Notes under the pieces: generated by a model | The model's database searches: none | What the model was told of the DNA's origin: nothing | Seen by the model: only the letters and a program-made list of their open reading frames with translations | NCBI RefSeq assembly: GCF_963082655.1 | Contig: NC_081555.1 | Coordinates: forward strand, 149,025,116 to 149,089,115 | DNA: 64,000 bases | Origin: Stomoxys calcitrans | Lineage: Eukaryota; Arthropoda; Insecta; Diptera; Muscidae | Direction of reading: 5' to 3' | Shown here: one piece after another, positions 22,328 to 31,948 of the stretch | Layout of the letters: each line of letters begins with the position of its first letter | Position numbering within the stretch: the first letter of the stretch is position 1 | Position numbers and translations under genes: made by a program

Positions 22328-24394
22328 GGCATAATGAGGTCATATGTTAACCGATTGTCACGAAAATCTGAAAACTTCCACCAAAATCCTTTAAAAAAGT
22401 TTCAGAATTAGATATAGCTCCCAATTTCCACTTATAGGGTAGGTGTTCTGTATTATACAGTGAGTGCACTGAGTTGCACTACAAAGTTATCGTTTGCATA
22501 AAAAGCAAACCTATTGATAAATAGGTTTGTTGCCATTATTATGAGGCTCAAAACTGCATTATGGGTTGTAAGGCCACCATCATAACACATCGACTGACCA
22601 ATAGTTATTAACAAATATTCAAAAATTGCTGTAAATGGCAAATTGGCATTTTACCATAATTTTTCAATTCATTGCCTTTATGACATAACAACCATTATGG
22701 CCATAGATAATTGTTACTCTTGTGCCAGCAACAAGGAGAAGGAGGTGTGGAAGGCAATGCTGCAAAACCATGTAAATATTATGTAAATAATTGGGGTTTT
22801 TGAGACATAACATAGACTTAAGTATTAAATAATAGTCCAAATTCAGAAGTTTTAATTATTGTCGGTTCACATATGGCATTTGAGGCCGCAGACGAGCGTC
22901 AGCTAAAACCAAAACTAAAGTCTAACAGATAGATGGTGGTATTAGTTTATTTTTGGTTTATAGAAAAACGATTGCCAGGGAAAAGTTTAGCAATATCGCC
23001 TTGGACACTATTACTGCAGTGATGATGATTTTACGATTATTCATAAATGGGATATAGTCTTCGCTGGGCCATTAACCACCTGTAGAAAATTGAAAATTTT
23101 AAAAAATTTTTTATTTACTTTTAATCACTTTAGCTTGCGGTATCAATGGAATGTGGCCACTATTAAAGACCAATTCATAGAGAAAATATAATTTAATAAT
23201 CGTTATCATTGGCTGCCGAACCCTTCCCTCTTCAATGAATAGTGCAGCGGTGAGTGCAACCACCTTAAACATGTTATGATTTATGAGGTTTAAGGTACCT
23301 ACGAACATATAAAACATGGTCATAACATTTTTATGAACATATGTTTTGGCCCAGTGATAAAAAAAAGTTTTTTGGTCGGGCGCTTGATTTTCAAGTACAT
23401 AAATGGAGCTAAAAAGAAAGAGGAAAATAAACATAGAGGTAATAAAGGTTAATGTATAGCACCTTTACAACCTTTATGAGACGTCATAATGCCTAATGTT
23501 GTGCGTTTTTTTTTTGGTATTGGCAGTGAAAGTGTTTTTTGGCTTACACTTCAAATTCCAAGAAGGTGAAGTTAGAGAACATAAACTTGAAACACTTAGG
23601 GGCAAGTAGTTAATAAATGTTTAATCACTTATGGGTTTGCTCAAAAATAATATTCACTTACCTGTAGTTTAAGAATTATTTTTGGAAGAAATTATTACTG
23701 AATGTTAAATTGGTTAAAATCTGATTTCTTTTTTCAAATTGGCCTAAAACGAAAGGCCCATTAATGTGGTTATAATTGGAGTAATCATTAAAATGAATAA
23801 TTCAATAATACATTGGCGAAATAGAAAGTAGAAATACATCAAATCGCTGAAGTGGGATCTAGTAAAATTGAAAATCAGTTTAAATGATGTTCATAATGAA
23901 ACGTTAGTTGAACAAAACCGTATTGGTCGTTCAGGTGGAGCCGAATACTACAATATTTGTGCTTTGAAGAATCACAGAGATGAAGTGGGAATCGTTGTTT
24001 CAGATCCACCACAGGATGTCAGGTTACACTTATTCATCGTAGCTGTTGTAGGCTATGTGGGAAGAGAATAAAACCAAAACCTCATCTTATGGCTCGCTGA
24101 AGCAGCCAGGCTTTATTCCGCACACCTTCTCTTCTACTTCCAGAGGGCAACGCAACTTGCCTTATCATTTCGATAATATGACGATTTAACCATGGAATTA
24201 ATCCCTCTTGGTACTCTAGGGCTTAAAGAAGAAAGATCCTAGTATCTTATTTCTACTTCGACATAAAGGCGTACACCAACAAAGGAAATCTAAGCTATGC
24301 TCCGACACGCTGCACTATGGCGCGAAGAAAGGAAACAGGTGGCAAAAACCAAAATGTTCAAATGCGTCTATCTTATGTAACATATTAAAATTTT
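22328..24394. other. Unassigned unique DNA, ~2 kb
   Basis: No transposon family or gene recognised. The longest open frames are a 107-codon hydrophobic minus-strand frame (23111-23434) and a 67-codon plus-strand frame (23868-24071). They have no motif, no visible splice context and atypical composition. This may be true intergenic sequence or worn repeats. Confidence 0.5.
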
Positions 24395-25724
24395 AAAAAG
24401 TAAAAGCGTGCAAAGTTCGGCCGGGCCGAATCTTATATACCCTCCACCATGGAGCGCATTTGTCGAGTTCTTTTCCCGGCATCTCTTCTTAGGCAAAAAA
24501 TGATATAAGAAAAGATTTGCTCTGCTATTAGAGCGATATCAACATATGGTCCGGTTTGGACCACAATTAAATTATATGTTGGATACCTGTGTAAAATGTC
24601 AGCCAATTCGAATAAGAATTGCGCCCTTAAGGGGCTCAATAAGTAAAATAGAGAGATCGATTTATATGGGAGCTGTATCGGGCTATAGACAGATTCAGAC
24701 CATGATAAACACGTATGTTGATGGTTATGAGAGGATATGTCGTACAAAATTTCAGGCAAATCGGATAATAATTGCGACCTCTAGAGGCTCCAGAAGCCAA
24801 TATCCCAGATCGGTTTATATGGCAGCTATATCAGGTTATGAACCGATTTAAACCTTAATTGACACAGTTGTTGAGAGTAAGAATAAAATACGTCATGCAA
24901 AATTTCAGCCAAATCGCATAGGAATTGCGCCCTCTAGAAGCTCAAGAAGTCGAGCCCCAGATCTGTTTATATGGCAGCTATATCAGGTTATGAATCGATT
25001 TAAACCACACTTGGTACAGTTGTTGGATATCATAACAAAATACCTCGTGCAAAAATTCATTCTAATCGGATAAGAATTGCGCACTCTAGAGGCTCAAGAA
25101 TTCAAGAAGTCAAGACCCAAGATCGGTTTATATGGCAGCTATATCAGGTTATGGACCGATTTGAACCATACTTGGCACAGTTGTTGGATATCATAACAAA
25201 ACACGTCGTGCAAAATTTCATTCCAATCGGATAAGAATTGCGTTCTCTAGATGCTCAAGAAGTCAAGACCCAAGATCGGTTAATATGGCAGCTATAACAG
25301 GTTATGGACCGATTTGAACCATACTTAGCGCAGTTGTTAGAAGTGATACTAAAACACTATGTGCAAAATTTCAGTCAAATCGGATAAGAGTTGCGTTCTC
25401 TAGAGGCTCAAGAAGTCAAGACCCAAGATCGGTTTATATGGCAGCTATATCAAAACATGGACCGATATGGCCCATTTACAATACCAACTGACCTACACTA
25501 ATAGAAAGTATCAAGCGGCTAGCTTCACTCCTTCGGAAGTTAGCGTGCTTTCGACAGGCAGACGGACGGACGGACAGACGGACGGACGGACATGGCTAGA
25601 TCGATATAAAATGTCGCGATTATTAAGAATATTTATACTTTATGGGGTCTCAGTCGAATATTTCGAGTAGTTACAAACAGAATGACGAAATTAGTATACC
25701 CACCATCCTATGGTGGAGGGTATA
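24395..25724 (-). mobile_element. DINE-B element, complete, about six central units
   Basis: The 3' hairpin end is at 24415-24432 (AAGTTCGGCC/GGCCGAATCTT-type arms). Units carry GGCAGCTATATCAGGTTATG. A (GTCC/GTCT)n tract lies at 25555-25592, with core and (TA)n, and the 5' end TATGGTGGAGGGTATAA at 25710-25724. Confidence 0.93.
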
Positions 25725-25727
25725 ACA

Positions 25728-26064
25728 AGCAAAAAAGTATAAGGTCGGCCGTGCCGAGCTTTGGATACACACCACCAAGGATATAATAATCATCCTATTT
25801 CATTATAACTCCACTACTACATCTATAGTTATATCTAAATAAGGGCTGTTCGCCATCATATTTCATTGAGGTAAGTAATAGATTCAGCGAGATCAGCAAT
25901 AGTTTCAACGAAATCAGTCAATAAATCCGCTTTTTATGGGATTAAGACCCAAAATTAGAAGATCGGTCTATATGACAGCTACTTCTTTATAGTCTGATCT
26001 GATTCATATTTGGATTGGATGTCGCAAGGCTTAAAACGGCGAAATCCAATAAAATCCAATAAAA
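25728..26064 (-). mobile_element. Divergent DINE fragment, 3' end
   Basis: A 3' end with a variant hairpin (AGGTCGGCC/GTGCCGAGCTT), then TACACACCACCAAGG and one worn unit with GATCGGTCTATATGACAGCTA. It carries the short repeat AAATCCAATAAAATCC near its edge. It is sandwiched between two other DINE copies. Confidence 0.7.
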
Positions 26065-27580
26065 AACAAGTAAAAAGGCGTAAAGTTCGGCCGGCCCGAA
26101 CTTTGGATACCCACCACCTCGGGTATATATGTAAGCCACCTTTCATCAAAATCCTGTGAAAATTGCATACCTTATGTCCCATAGCAGTTATATCGAAATA
26201 TGTTCCGATTTGGACCAAATTCTAAGAACGAGTCAAGAACGAGTCATTGTTCAATTGTGTATGACAAAATATTGGTCTTTTTAGTAGCTATATCTAAAAT
26301 CAGACCGATCCGAACCATATACGACACGGATGTCGAAGAGCCTAACATAAGTCACTGTGTCAAATTTCAGTGACATGGGATTATAAATGCACCTTTTATG
26401 GGGACAAGAATTTAAATCGAGATATCGGTCTTCATGGCAGCTATATCCAAATGTGGACCGTTTTGGGCCATACTGTAGAAGTATGTCAAGGGGTTTAGCT
26501 TAACTCACTGTCCCAAATTTCGGCGAAATCGGACAATAAATGCGCCTTTTATGGGCACAAAACCTTTAATCGAGAAATCGGTCTATTTATATGACAGCTA
26601 TATTCAAATCTGGACCGATCTGAGCTAAATTGAAGAAGGATGTCGAAGAGCCTAACACAACATACTATCTCAAATTTCAGCGACATCGGACGAAAAATGC
26701 GCCTTTTGTGGCCCCAAAACTCAAACCGAGAGATCGGTCTATATGGAAGCTATATCCAAATCTGGACCGATCTATGCCATATTGCAGAAGTATATCAAGG
26801 AGCTTAGTTCAACTCACTGTTCCAAATTTCGGCGACATTGGATAATAAATGCACCTTTTATGGGCCAAAACCTTGAGTCGAAAGAAAGGTCTATATGGTA
26901 GCTACATCCAAATCTGAATAGATCTCGGCAAAATTGAAGAATAATGTTGAAGGGCCTAATAGAACTCACTGTCCCAAATTTCAGCAAAGTCGGATAATAA
27001 ATGTGGTTTTTAGGGGCCTCAGACCCTAAATCGGCGGATCGGTCTATATGACAGCTATATCCAAATCTGGACCTATCTGGGCCAAATTGACGAAGGATAT
27101 CGAAGGACCTAACACAACTCACTGTCACAAATTTCAACAAAATCGAATAGTAAATGTGGCTTTTAAGGGCAGCTTTATCCAAATCTGGACCGATATGGGC
27201 CGAATTGACGAAGGATATCGAAGGACCTAACATGACTCACTGTCCCAAATTTCAGCTTTTATGTGCCTAAGACCCTAAATCGGCCGATCGGTTTATATGA
27301 GGGCTATATCAATATATAGTGCGATACAGCCCATCTTCGAACTTAACCTGCTTATGAACAAAAAAAGAATCTGGGCAAAGTTTCACCTCAATATCTCTGT
27401 TTTTAAGGACTGTAGTGTGATTTCAACAGACAGACGGACGGACATATCTAGATCGTCTTAGATTTTTACGCTGATCAAGAATATATATACTTTATAGGGT
27501 CGGAAATGGATATTTCGATGTGTTGCAAACGGAATGACAAAATGAATATACCCCCATCCTTCGGTGATGGTGTATAAAAA
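26065..27580 (-). mobile_element. DINE-A element, complete (~1.5 kb)
   Basis: A clean 3' end (AACAAGTAAAAAGGCG, hairpin, ACTTTGGATACCCACCACC) is at 26065-26116. About seven A units follow, then AAAAAAGAATCTGGGCAAAG, a (GTCC/GTCT) tract near 27428-27445, core, (TA)n, and the 5' end at 27555-27580. This is a good reference copy for subfamily A. Confidence 0.94.
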
Positions 27581-27701
27581 GGCTCTTTATCATTGACCTT
27601 AAACTTGAATCGGACTGCTTTCATTGATATGTGAGAAGATATGTGAGAACATTCCTGTTCCTTAGTGGAATGTTCATGGGCAAGCCAAATCAGAAGCCAG
27701 G
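27581..27701 (+). mobile_element. tRNA-derived SINE, 3' body only
   Basis: This matches the downstream body of the SINE at 59833-60134 (TTATCATTGACCTTAAACTTG, AATCGGACTGC, CCTGTTCCTTAGTGGAATGT). The tRNA-like head is missing. It abuts the DINE-A 5' end on the left and the assembly gap on the right. Confidence 0.8.
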
Positions 27702-27901
27702 NNNNNNNNNNNNNNNNNNNNNNNNNNNNNNNNNNNNNNNNNNNNNNNNNNNNNNNNNNNNNNNNNNNNNNNNNNNNNNNNNNNNNNNNNNNNNNNNNNN
27801 NNNNNNNNNNNNNNNNNNNNNNNNNNNNNNNNNNNNNNNNNNNNNNNNNNNNNNNNNNNNNNNNNNNNNNNNNNNNNNNNNNNNNNNNNNNNNNNNNNNN
27901 N
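27702..27901. other. Assembly gap, 200 N
   Basis: Exactly 200 unknown bases, probably a placeholder length. Open frames spanning it are meaningless. Confidence 0.99.
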
Positions 27902-28126
27902 TTTGTGTACCTTATTCAACAACCGGTATGAAGTTATGAAATAATCCGCTGTACTGAGATAGCTAATAAATGTATCTGAATGTGAAGGTTGTCACCAATA
28001 AGTCGTTTTACTTTAAATACATGTTAATTTCCTGAGTTTTGTCTTTTCGATTTCATTATGATCTACTAATCATATAGGCTATAGTTATAAATTTAATAAA
28101 AGAAGAATTTGGCGAATGTTATTATA

Positions 28127-29839
28127 TTGGCTTGCCCAAAAAGTAATTGCGGATTTTTTAAAAGAAAGTAAATGCGTTTTTAATAAAACTTAGAATGAAC
28201 TTTAATCAAATATACCTTTTTATACCCACCACCGAAGGATGGGGGTACATTCATTTTGTCATTCCGTTTGCAACACATTGAAATATCCATTTCCGACCCT
28301 ATAAAGTATATATATTCTTGATCAGCGTAAAAATCTAAGACGATCTAGACATGTCCGTCCGTCCGTCCGTCTGTCTGTTGAAATCACGCTACAGTCTTTA
28401 AAAATAGAGATATTGAGTTGGAATTTTGCACAGATTCTTTTTTTGTCCATAAGCTGGTTAAGTTCGAAGACGGGCTATATCGGACTATATCTTGATATAG
28501 CCCCCATATAGACCGATCCGCCGATTTAGGGTCTTAGGCCCATAAAAGCCACATTTATTATCCGATTTTGCTGAAATTTGGGACAGTGAGTTGTGTTAGG
28601 CCCTTCGATATCCTTCGTTAATTTGGCTCAGATGGGTTCAGATTTGGATATAGCTGTCATATTGATCGATCCTCCGATTTAGGGCCTTAGGCCCACAAAA
28701 GCCACATTTATTATCCGATTTTGATGAAATTCGGGACAATGAATTGTGTAAGGCCCATCGACATCATTCGTTAATTTGGCTCAGATCGGTTCAGATTTGG
28801 ATATAGCTGCCATATAGATCGATCCTCCGATTTATGGTGTTAAGCCCATAAAAGCCACATTTATTGTCCGATTTTGCTGAAATTTGGGACAGTAAGTTGT
28901 ATTAAGCTCTTCGACATCTTTCGTCAATTTGGTCCATATCGGTTCAGATTTGGATATAGCTGCCATATGGACCGATTTCTTGATTTATGGTTTTGGGCCC
29001 ATAAAATTCTCATTTATAATCCGATGTCGCCGAAATTTGGGACAGTGTGTTAAGTTAAGCCCCTTGACATACTTCTGTAATATCGCACAGATCAGTCCAG
29101 ATTTGGATATAGCTGCCATATAGACCGGTATCTAGGTTTTAGGTTTTGGGGCCATAAAAGACACATTTATTGTCCGATGTCGCTGAAATTTGAGACAGTG
29201 AGTTTGGCTAGACTCTTCGACGTAGTTCTTCAATTTTGCCCAGATCGGTCCAGATTTGAATATAGCTGCCATATAGACCGATCTCTCGATTTAAGGTTTT
29301 GGGCCCATAAATGCTTTGTGTTAGGCTCTTCGACATTTTTATGCAACTTGGCCCAAATCGGTCCAGATTTGGATATAGCTGCCGTGTAGACCGATATCTC
29401 GATTTAAAGTCTTGGCCCCATAAAGGCGCTTTTATAATCCGATTTCACTGAAATTTGACACAGTGACTTATATTAGGCTTTTCGACATCCGTGTCGTATA
29501 TAGTTCAGATCGGTTTATTTTTAGATATAGCTAGTGTACTTATTAGTATTTGGTCCAAATCGGAACATATTTTGATGAAACTGATATGGGACATAAGGTA
29601 TGAAATTTTCACCGAATTTTGATGAAAGGTGGTTTACATATATACCCGAGGTGGTGGGTATCCAAATCCCGGCCGAACTTAACGCCTTTTTACTTGTTTA
29701 CACTTTTTTTCTAAAGCAAGCTAAAAGTAACAGCTGGTAACTGACAGAAGAAAGAATGCAATTACAGAGTCACAAGCTGTGAAAAATTTGTCAACGCCAA
29801 CTATATGAAAAATCCGCAATTACTTTTTGGGCAACCCAA
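28127..29839. mobile_element. Mariner-derived MITE split by a DINE-A insertion
   Basis: The left part (28127-28217) begins TTGGCTTGCCCAAAAAG after TA. The right part (29699-29839) resumes at ACACTTTTTTTCTAAAGC and ends TTTTTGGGCAACCCAA before TA. Together they make ~232 bp, the family length. The break falls in the poly-T run present in undisturbed copies. Confidence 0.94.
28218..29698 (+). mobile_element. DINE-A element, complete, inserted in a MITE
   Basis: The 5' end TATACCCACCACCGAAGG is followed by (TA)n near 28308, core and (GTCC/GTCT)n at 28352-28378. About eight A units follow. The 3' end is GGTGGTGGGTATCC, a partly decayed hairpin and CTTTTTACTTGTTT. The known MITE sequence on both sides fixes the ends. 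Insertion is within Ts without an evident target-site duplication, as expected for a Helentron/DINE. Confidence 0.95.
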
Positions 29840-29841
29840 TA

Positions 29842-29984
29842 GCTCCAATAACATAGAAAATTCATATCTATTATCCTTTGTTCCCGTATAAAGAGGCACC
29901 GGGCAAAGAACTTGACAAATTCGATCCATGGTGGAGGGAATATAAGATTCGGCCCGGCTGAACTTGATGTCCTTTTACTTGTTA
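29842..29984 (+). mobile_element. DINE-B 3' end fragment
   Basis: AGCTCCAATAACATAG, CCATGGTGGAGGGAATATAAG, a GTTCGGCCCGGCTGAAC hairpin and CTTTTACTTGTT match the DINE-B 3' end near 22045-22180. The MITE to its left probably inserted into an older DINE-B. Confidence 0.82.
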
Positions 29985-30194
29985 TAGAGTAAATATTTTT
30001 ATGAACATTTTCATAACGATCACAGTCATATGTTGCTTATTTCATAATTTTCCAATTACCATATTATTAACACAACATTTAAGAGCATTCAAGTTTACAG
30101 ACAGATGCATATGTAACTTATTATATATGACACACATAGAACCTTGCACAACCCATGAACATTGAGGTGCTTCGTTATAGAATAACAGTTTGTT

Positions 30195-30392
30195 GATTAT
30201 ACCCTACACCACTACTGTAGTACAGGGTGTTACAACTTAGTGTTGTAGTAGGAAAATTTCTAGACACATAGAAAAGCATACTAATTGCCTCAGAATCACT
30301 TTCTTAATTTGAGTTAGCTATGTCTATTTGTCTATCTGTCTGTCAATGTTAATTTGTGTACAAAGTACAGGTTGCAATTTTCATCCGATCAC
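30195..30392 (+). mobile_element. DINE-II 5' end fragment
   Basis: ATACCCTACACCACTACTG with its complementary GTACAGGGTGTTA, CTCAGAATCAC, a weak (GTCT)n and TTAATTTGTGTACAAAGTACAGG match the start of the full DINE-II copy at 39474. Confidence 0.85.
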
Positions 30393-30397
30393 CTTAT

Positions 30398-30469
30398 ACG
30401 GACTCACCTGACGTTGGAGAACCACCACCCATACGAAAAAAGACCATGATCTACAGATCTGCACCTGAA
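30398..30469 (+). pseudogene. RTE-like retrotransposon, short 5' endonuclease piece
   Basis: About 70 bp (GACGTTGGAGAACCA ... ATCTGCACCTGAAATG) closely resemble 31060-31130, the beginning of the endonuclease fragment there. It is separated from that copy by a DINE-C fragment. Confidence 0.65.
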
Positions 30470-31048
30470 ATGACCGGATATTTTATAAGACCGTTTAAGA
30501 CCCTAAGTCGACAGAACGGTCTATATGACAGCTGTATTTAAGTGTGGTCTGATGTGGACCATACTCGGTTCGGATATCGGGTGGCCTAATCCAACTCACT
30601 GTTACAAATTTCAACGAAGTTCGGTTAGAAACGCGGCTATTATGGGCTTAATATCCTAAATCCGCAGATCGGTCTATATGGCATCCAACTCACAACTCCA
30701 AATGTCAGCGAAGTCGGGTTATAAATGGGGCTTTTATTGGCTTAAGACCCTAAATCCGCTTCGGTCTATAATGCAGTTATATCCAAATATGATATGATTT
30801 AGTCCGTTCAAGAATTTAACCAGAATATTAACGAAATACGCATCTGTTCACAATTTTTGCTCAATATCTCTAATTTCGAAGGCTGTAAAGTGATTACAGC
30901 AGACGGACAGACACACGGACATCGTTTAATCGTCTTAGATTTTTTCGACTGTCCGTAATATAACAACTTGTAGAGTAGGAAATTGATTTTCCATGTATTG
31001 TAAACGGAAAGACTAAATAAGTATACCCCCTATGGTGGTGGGTATATA
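30470..31048 (-). mobile_element. DINE-C-like element, 5' portion
   Basis: Worn C-type units, then a short microsatellite (GTCTGTCCGTC on minus) near 30900-30920, core, and the 5' end CTATGGTGGTGGGTATATAA at 31031-31048. No 3' hairpin is seen. Confidence 0.82.
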
Positions 31049-31052
31049 AACG

Positions 31053-31600
31053 GACACCTCTAACGTTGGCGAGCCAAGCAAACGAACAAAGGACAATGAT
31101 CTTCGGATCTGCACCTGGAATGTCCGGTCTTTCTGCATGTATTGGAAAAAGACAAGGCAGATATTACCACCTTACAGAAAGTGCGATGGACCAGGAATGG
31201 CGTTACAACAACGCCGAACAGTGACAAACTCTATTATAGCTCCCATAACACGAGGCATGAATTTGGCTGTGGATTTGTGGTTAGTCGGAAACTGAAACAC
31301 CTTTTCTCCAGCTTTACTCCGGTAGATGAGAGGCTAGCCATAATCCGCATAAAAACCAAATTTTTCAACATCAGCCTTTTTTGTGGCCATAATGCGACGG
31401 AAGACAAGCACGACCAGACTAAGGATATTTTCTACGAACGCTTAGAGAGAGAGAATACGACCACTGCCTTACCCATGATATTAAAATTGTTCTGGTTTTT
31501 AATGCGAAGATAGTAAAGGAAAGTAATTTTGGACTAACAGCCCAAACAATTTGGCTCCACGAAATAATGTCCGATAAGGGGTTGAGGATAGTAGAAGGAG
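31053..31600 (+). pseudogene. RTE-clade non-LTR retrotransposon endonuclease fragment
   Basis: N-terminal part of an apurinic-type endonuclease that nicks the genomic target in RTE-like elements. Visible are DLRICTWNVRSF (~31097-31132), then in another frame ITTLQKVRW, HEFGCGFVVSRKLK, and VDERLAIIRIKTKFFNISLF. The HAPTE-like motif is altered to GHNATED, followed by KDIFYERLE (to ~31450). After a further shift, DIKIVLVFNAKI corresponds to the family's GDFNAKIG with the catalytic Asp position changed. Several frameshifts and the missing C-terminal half and reverse transcriptase make it a dead 5' fragment. It ends at a SINE. Confidence 0.85.
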
Positions 31601-31763
31601 GCCATCATAGCGCAGAGGTTTGAATCCTAGTGAGGCAATCAGAAAAAAATTTCAGCGGTGGTTTTCCCCTACGAGTGTTGGCGACATTTCCAAAGACTAT
31701 GTCATGCCTTGTAAACGCTTCTCTGCAAAGAGGTGTCGTACAGCGGCACGCCATTCGGACTCG
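31601..31763 (+). mobile_element. tRNA-derived SINE, head plus half body
   Basis: An A-box-like TAGCGCAGAGG is followed almost directly by a B-box-like GGTTTGAATCC, so the usual ~35 bp between the boxes is deleted. Then comes body sequence with TTTCAGCGGTGGTTTTCCCC and AAAGAGGTGTCGTACAGCGG. It fuses at TTCGGACTCG into a DINE-B body. Two unrelated repeats met here at a shared CTATA. Confidence 0.82.
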
Positions 31764-31948
31764 CTATATCTGGTTATGGATCGATTTAAATCATACTTAG
31801 AACAGTTGCTGAAAATCATGCAAAATTTCGTCCAAATCGGATAAGAATCGTGCCCTCTAGTAGCTCCCGAAGTCGAGTTCCAAGATCGGTTTATATGGCA
31901 GCTATATCATAATATGGACCGATATGGCCTAATTACAATCCAAACCAC
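31764..31948 (-). mobile_element. DINE-B body fragment next to the giant array
   Basis: B-type units (ATGGATCGATTTAAATCATAC, GGTTTATATGGCAGCTATATC, GACCGATATGGCC). In other copies this order leads through CCAACCGACCTAC to a (GGAC)n tract on the same strand. Here it runs into a tract of the opposite sense. Confidence 0.85.

Noticed and set aside
23111..23434. 107-codon hydrophobic minus-strand frame as a membrane protein
   Set aside because: No recognisable family, surrounding DNA is unannotated AT-rich sequence, and hydrophobic frames are common in AT-rich DNA. Not supportable without transcripts.
27631..27939. Open frames across the N-run
   Set aside because: They consist mainly of unknown residues from the gap.
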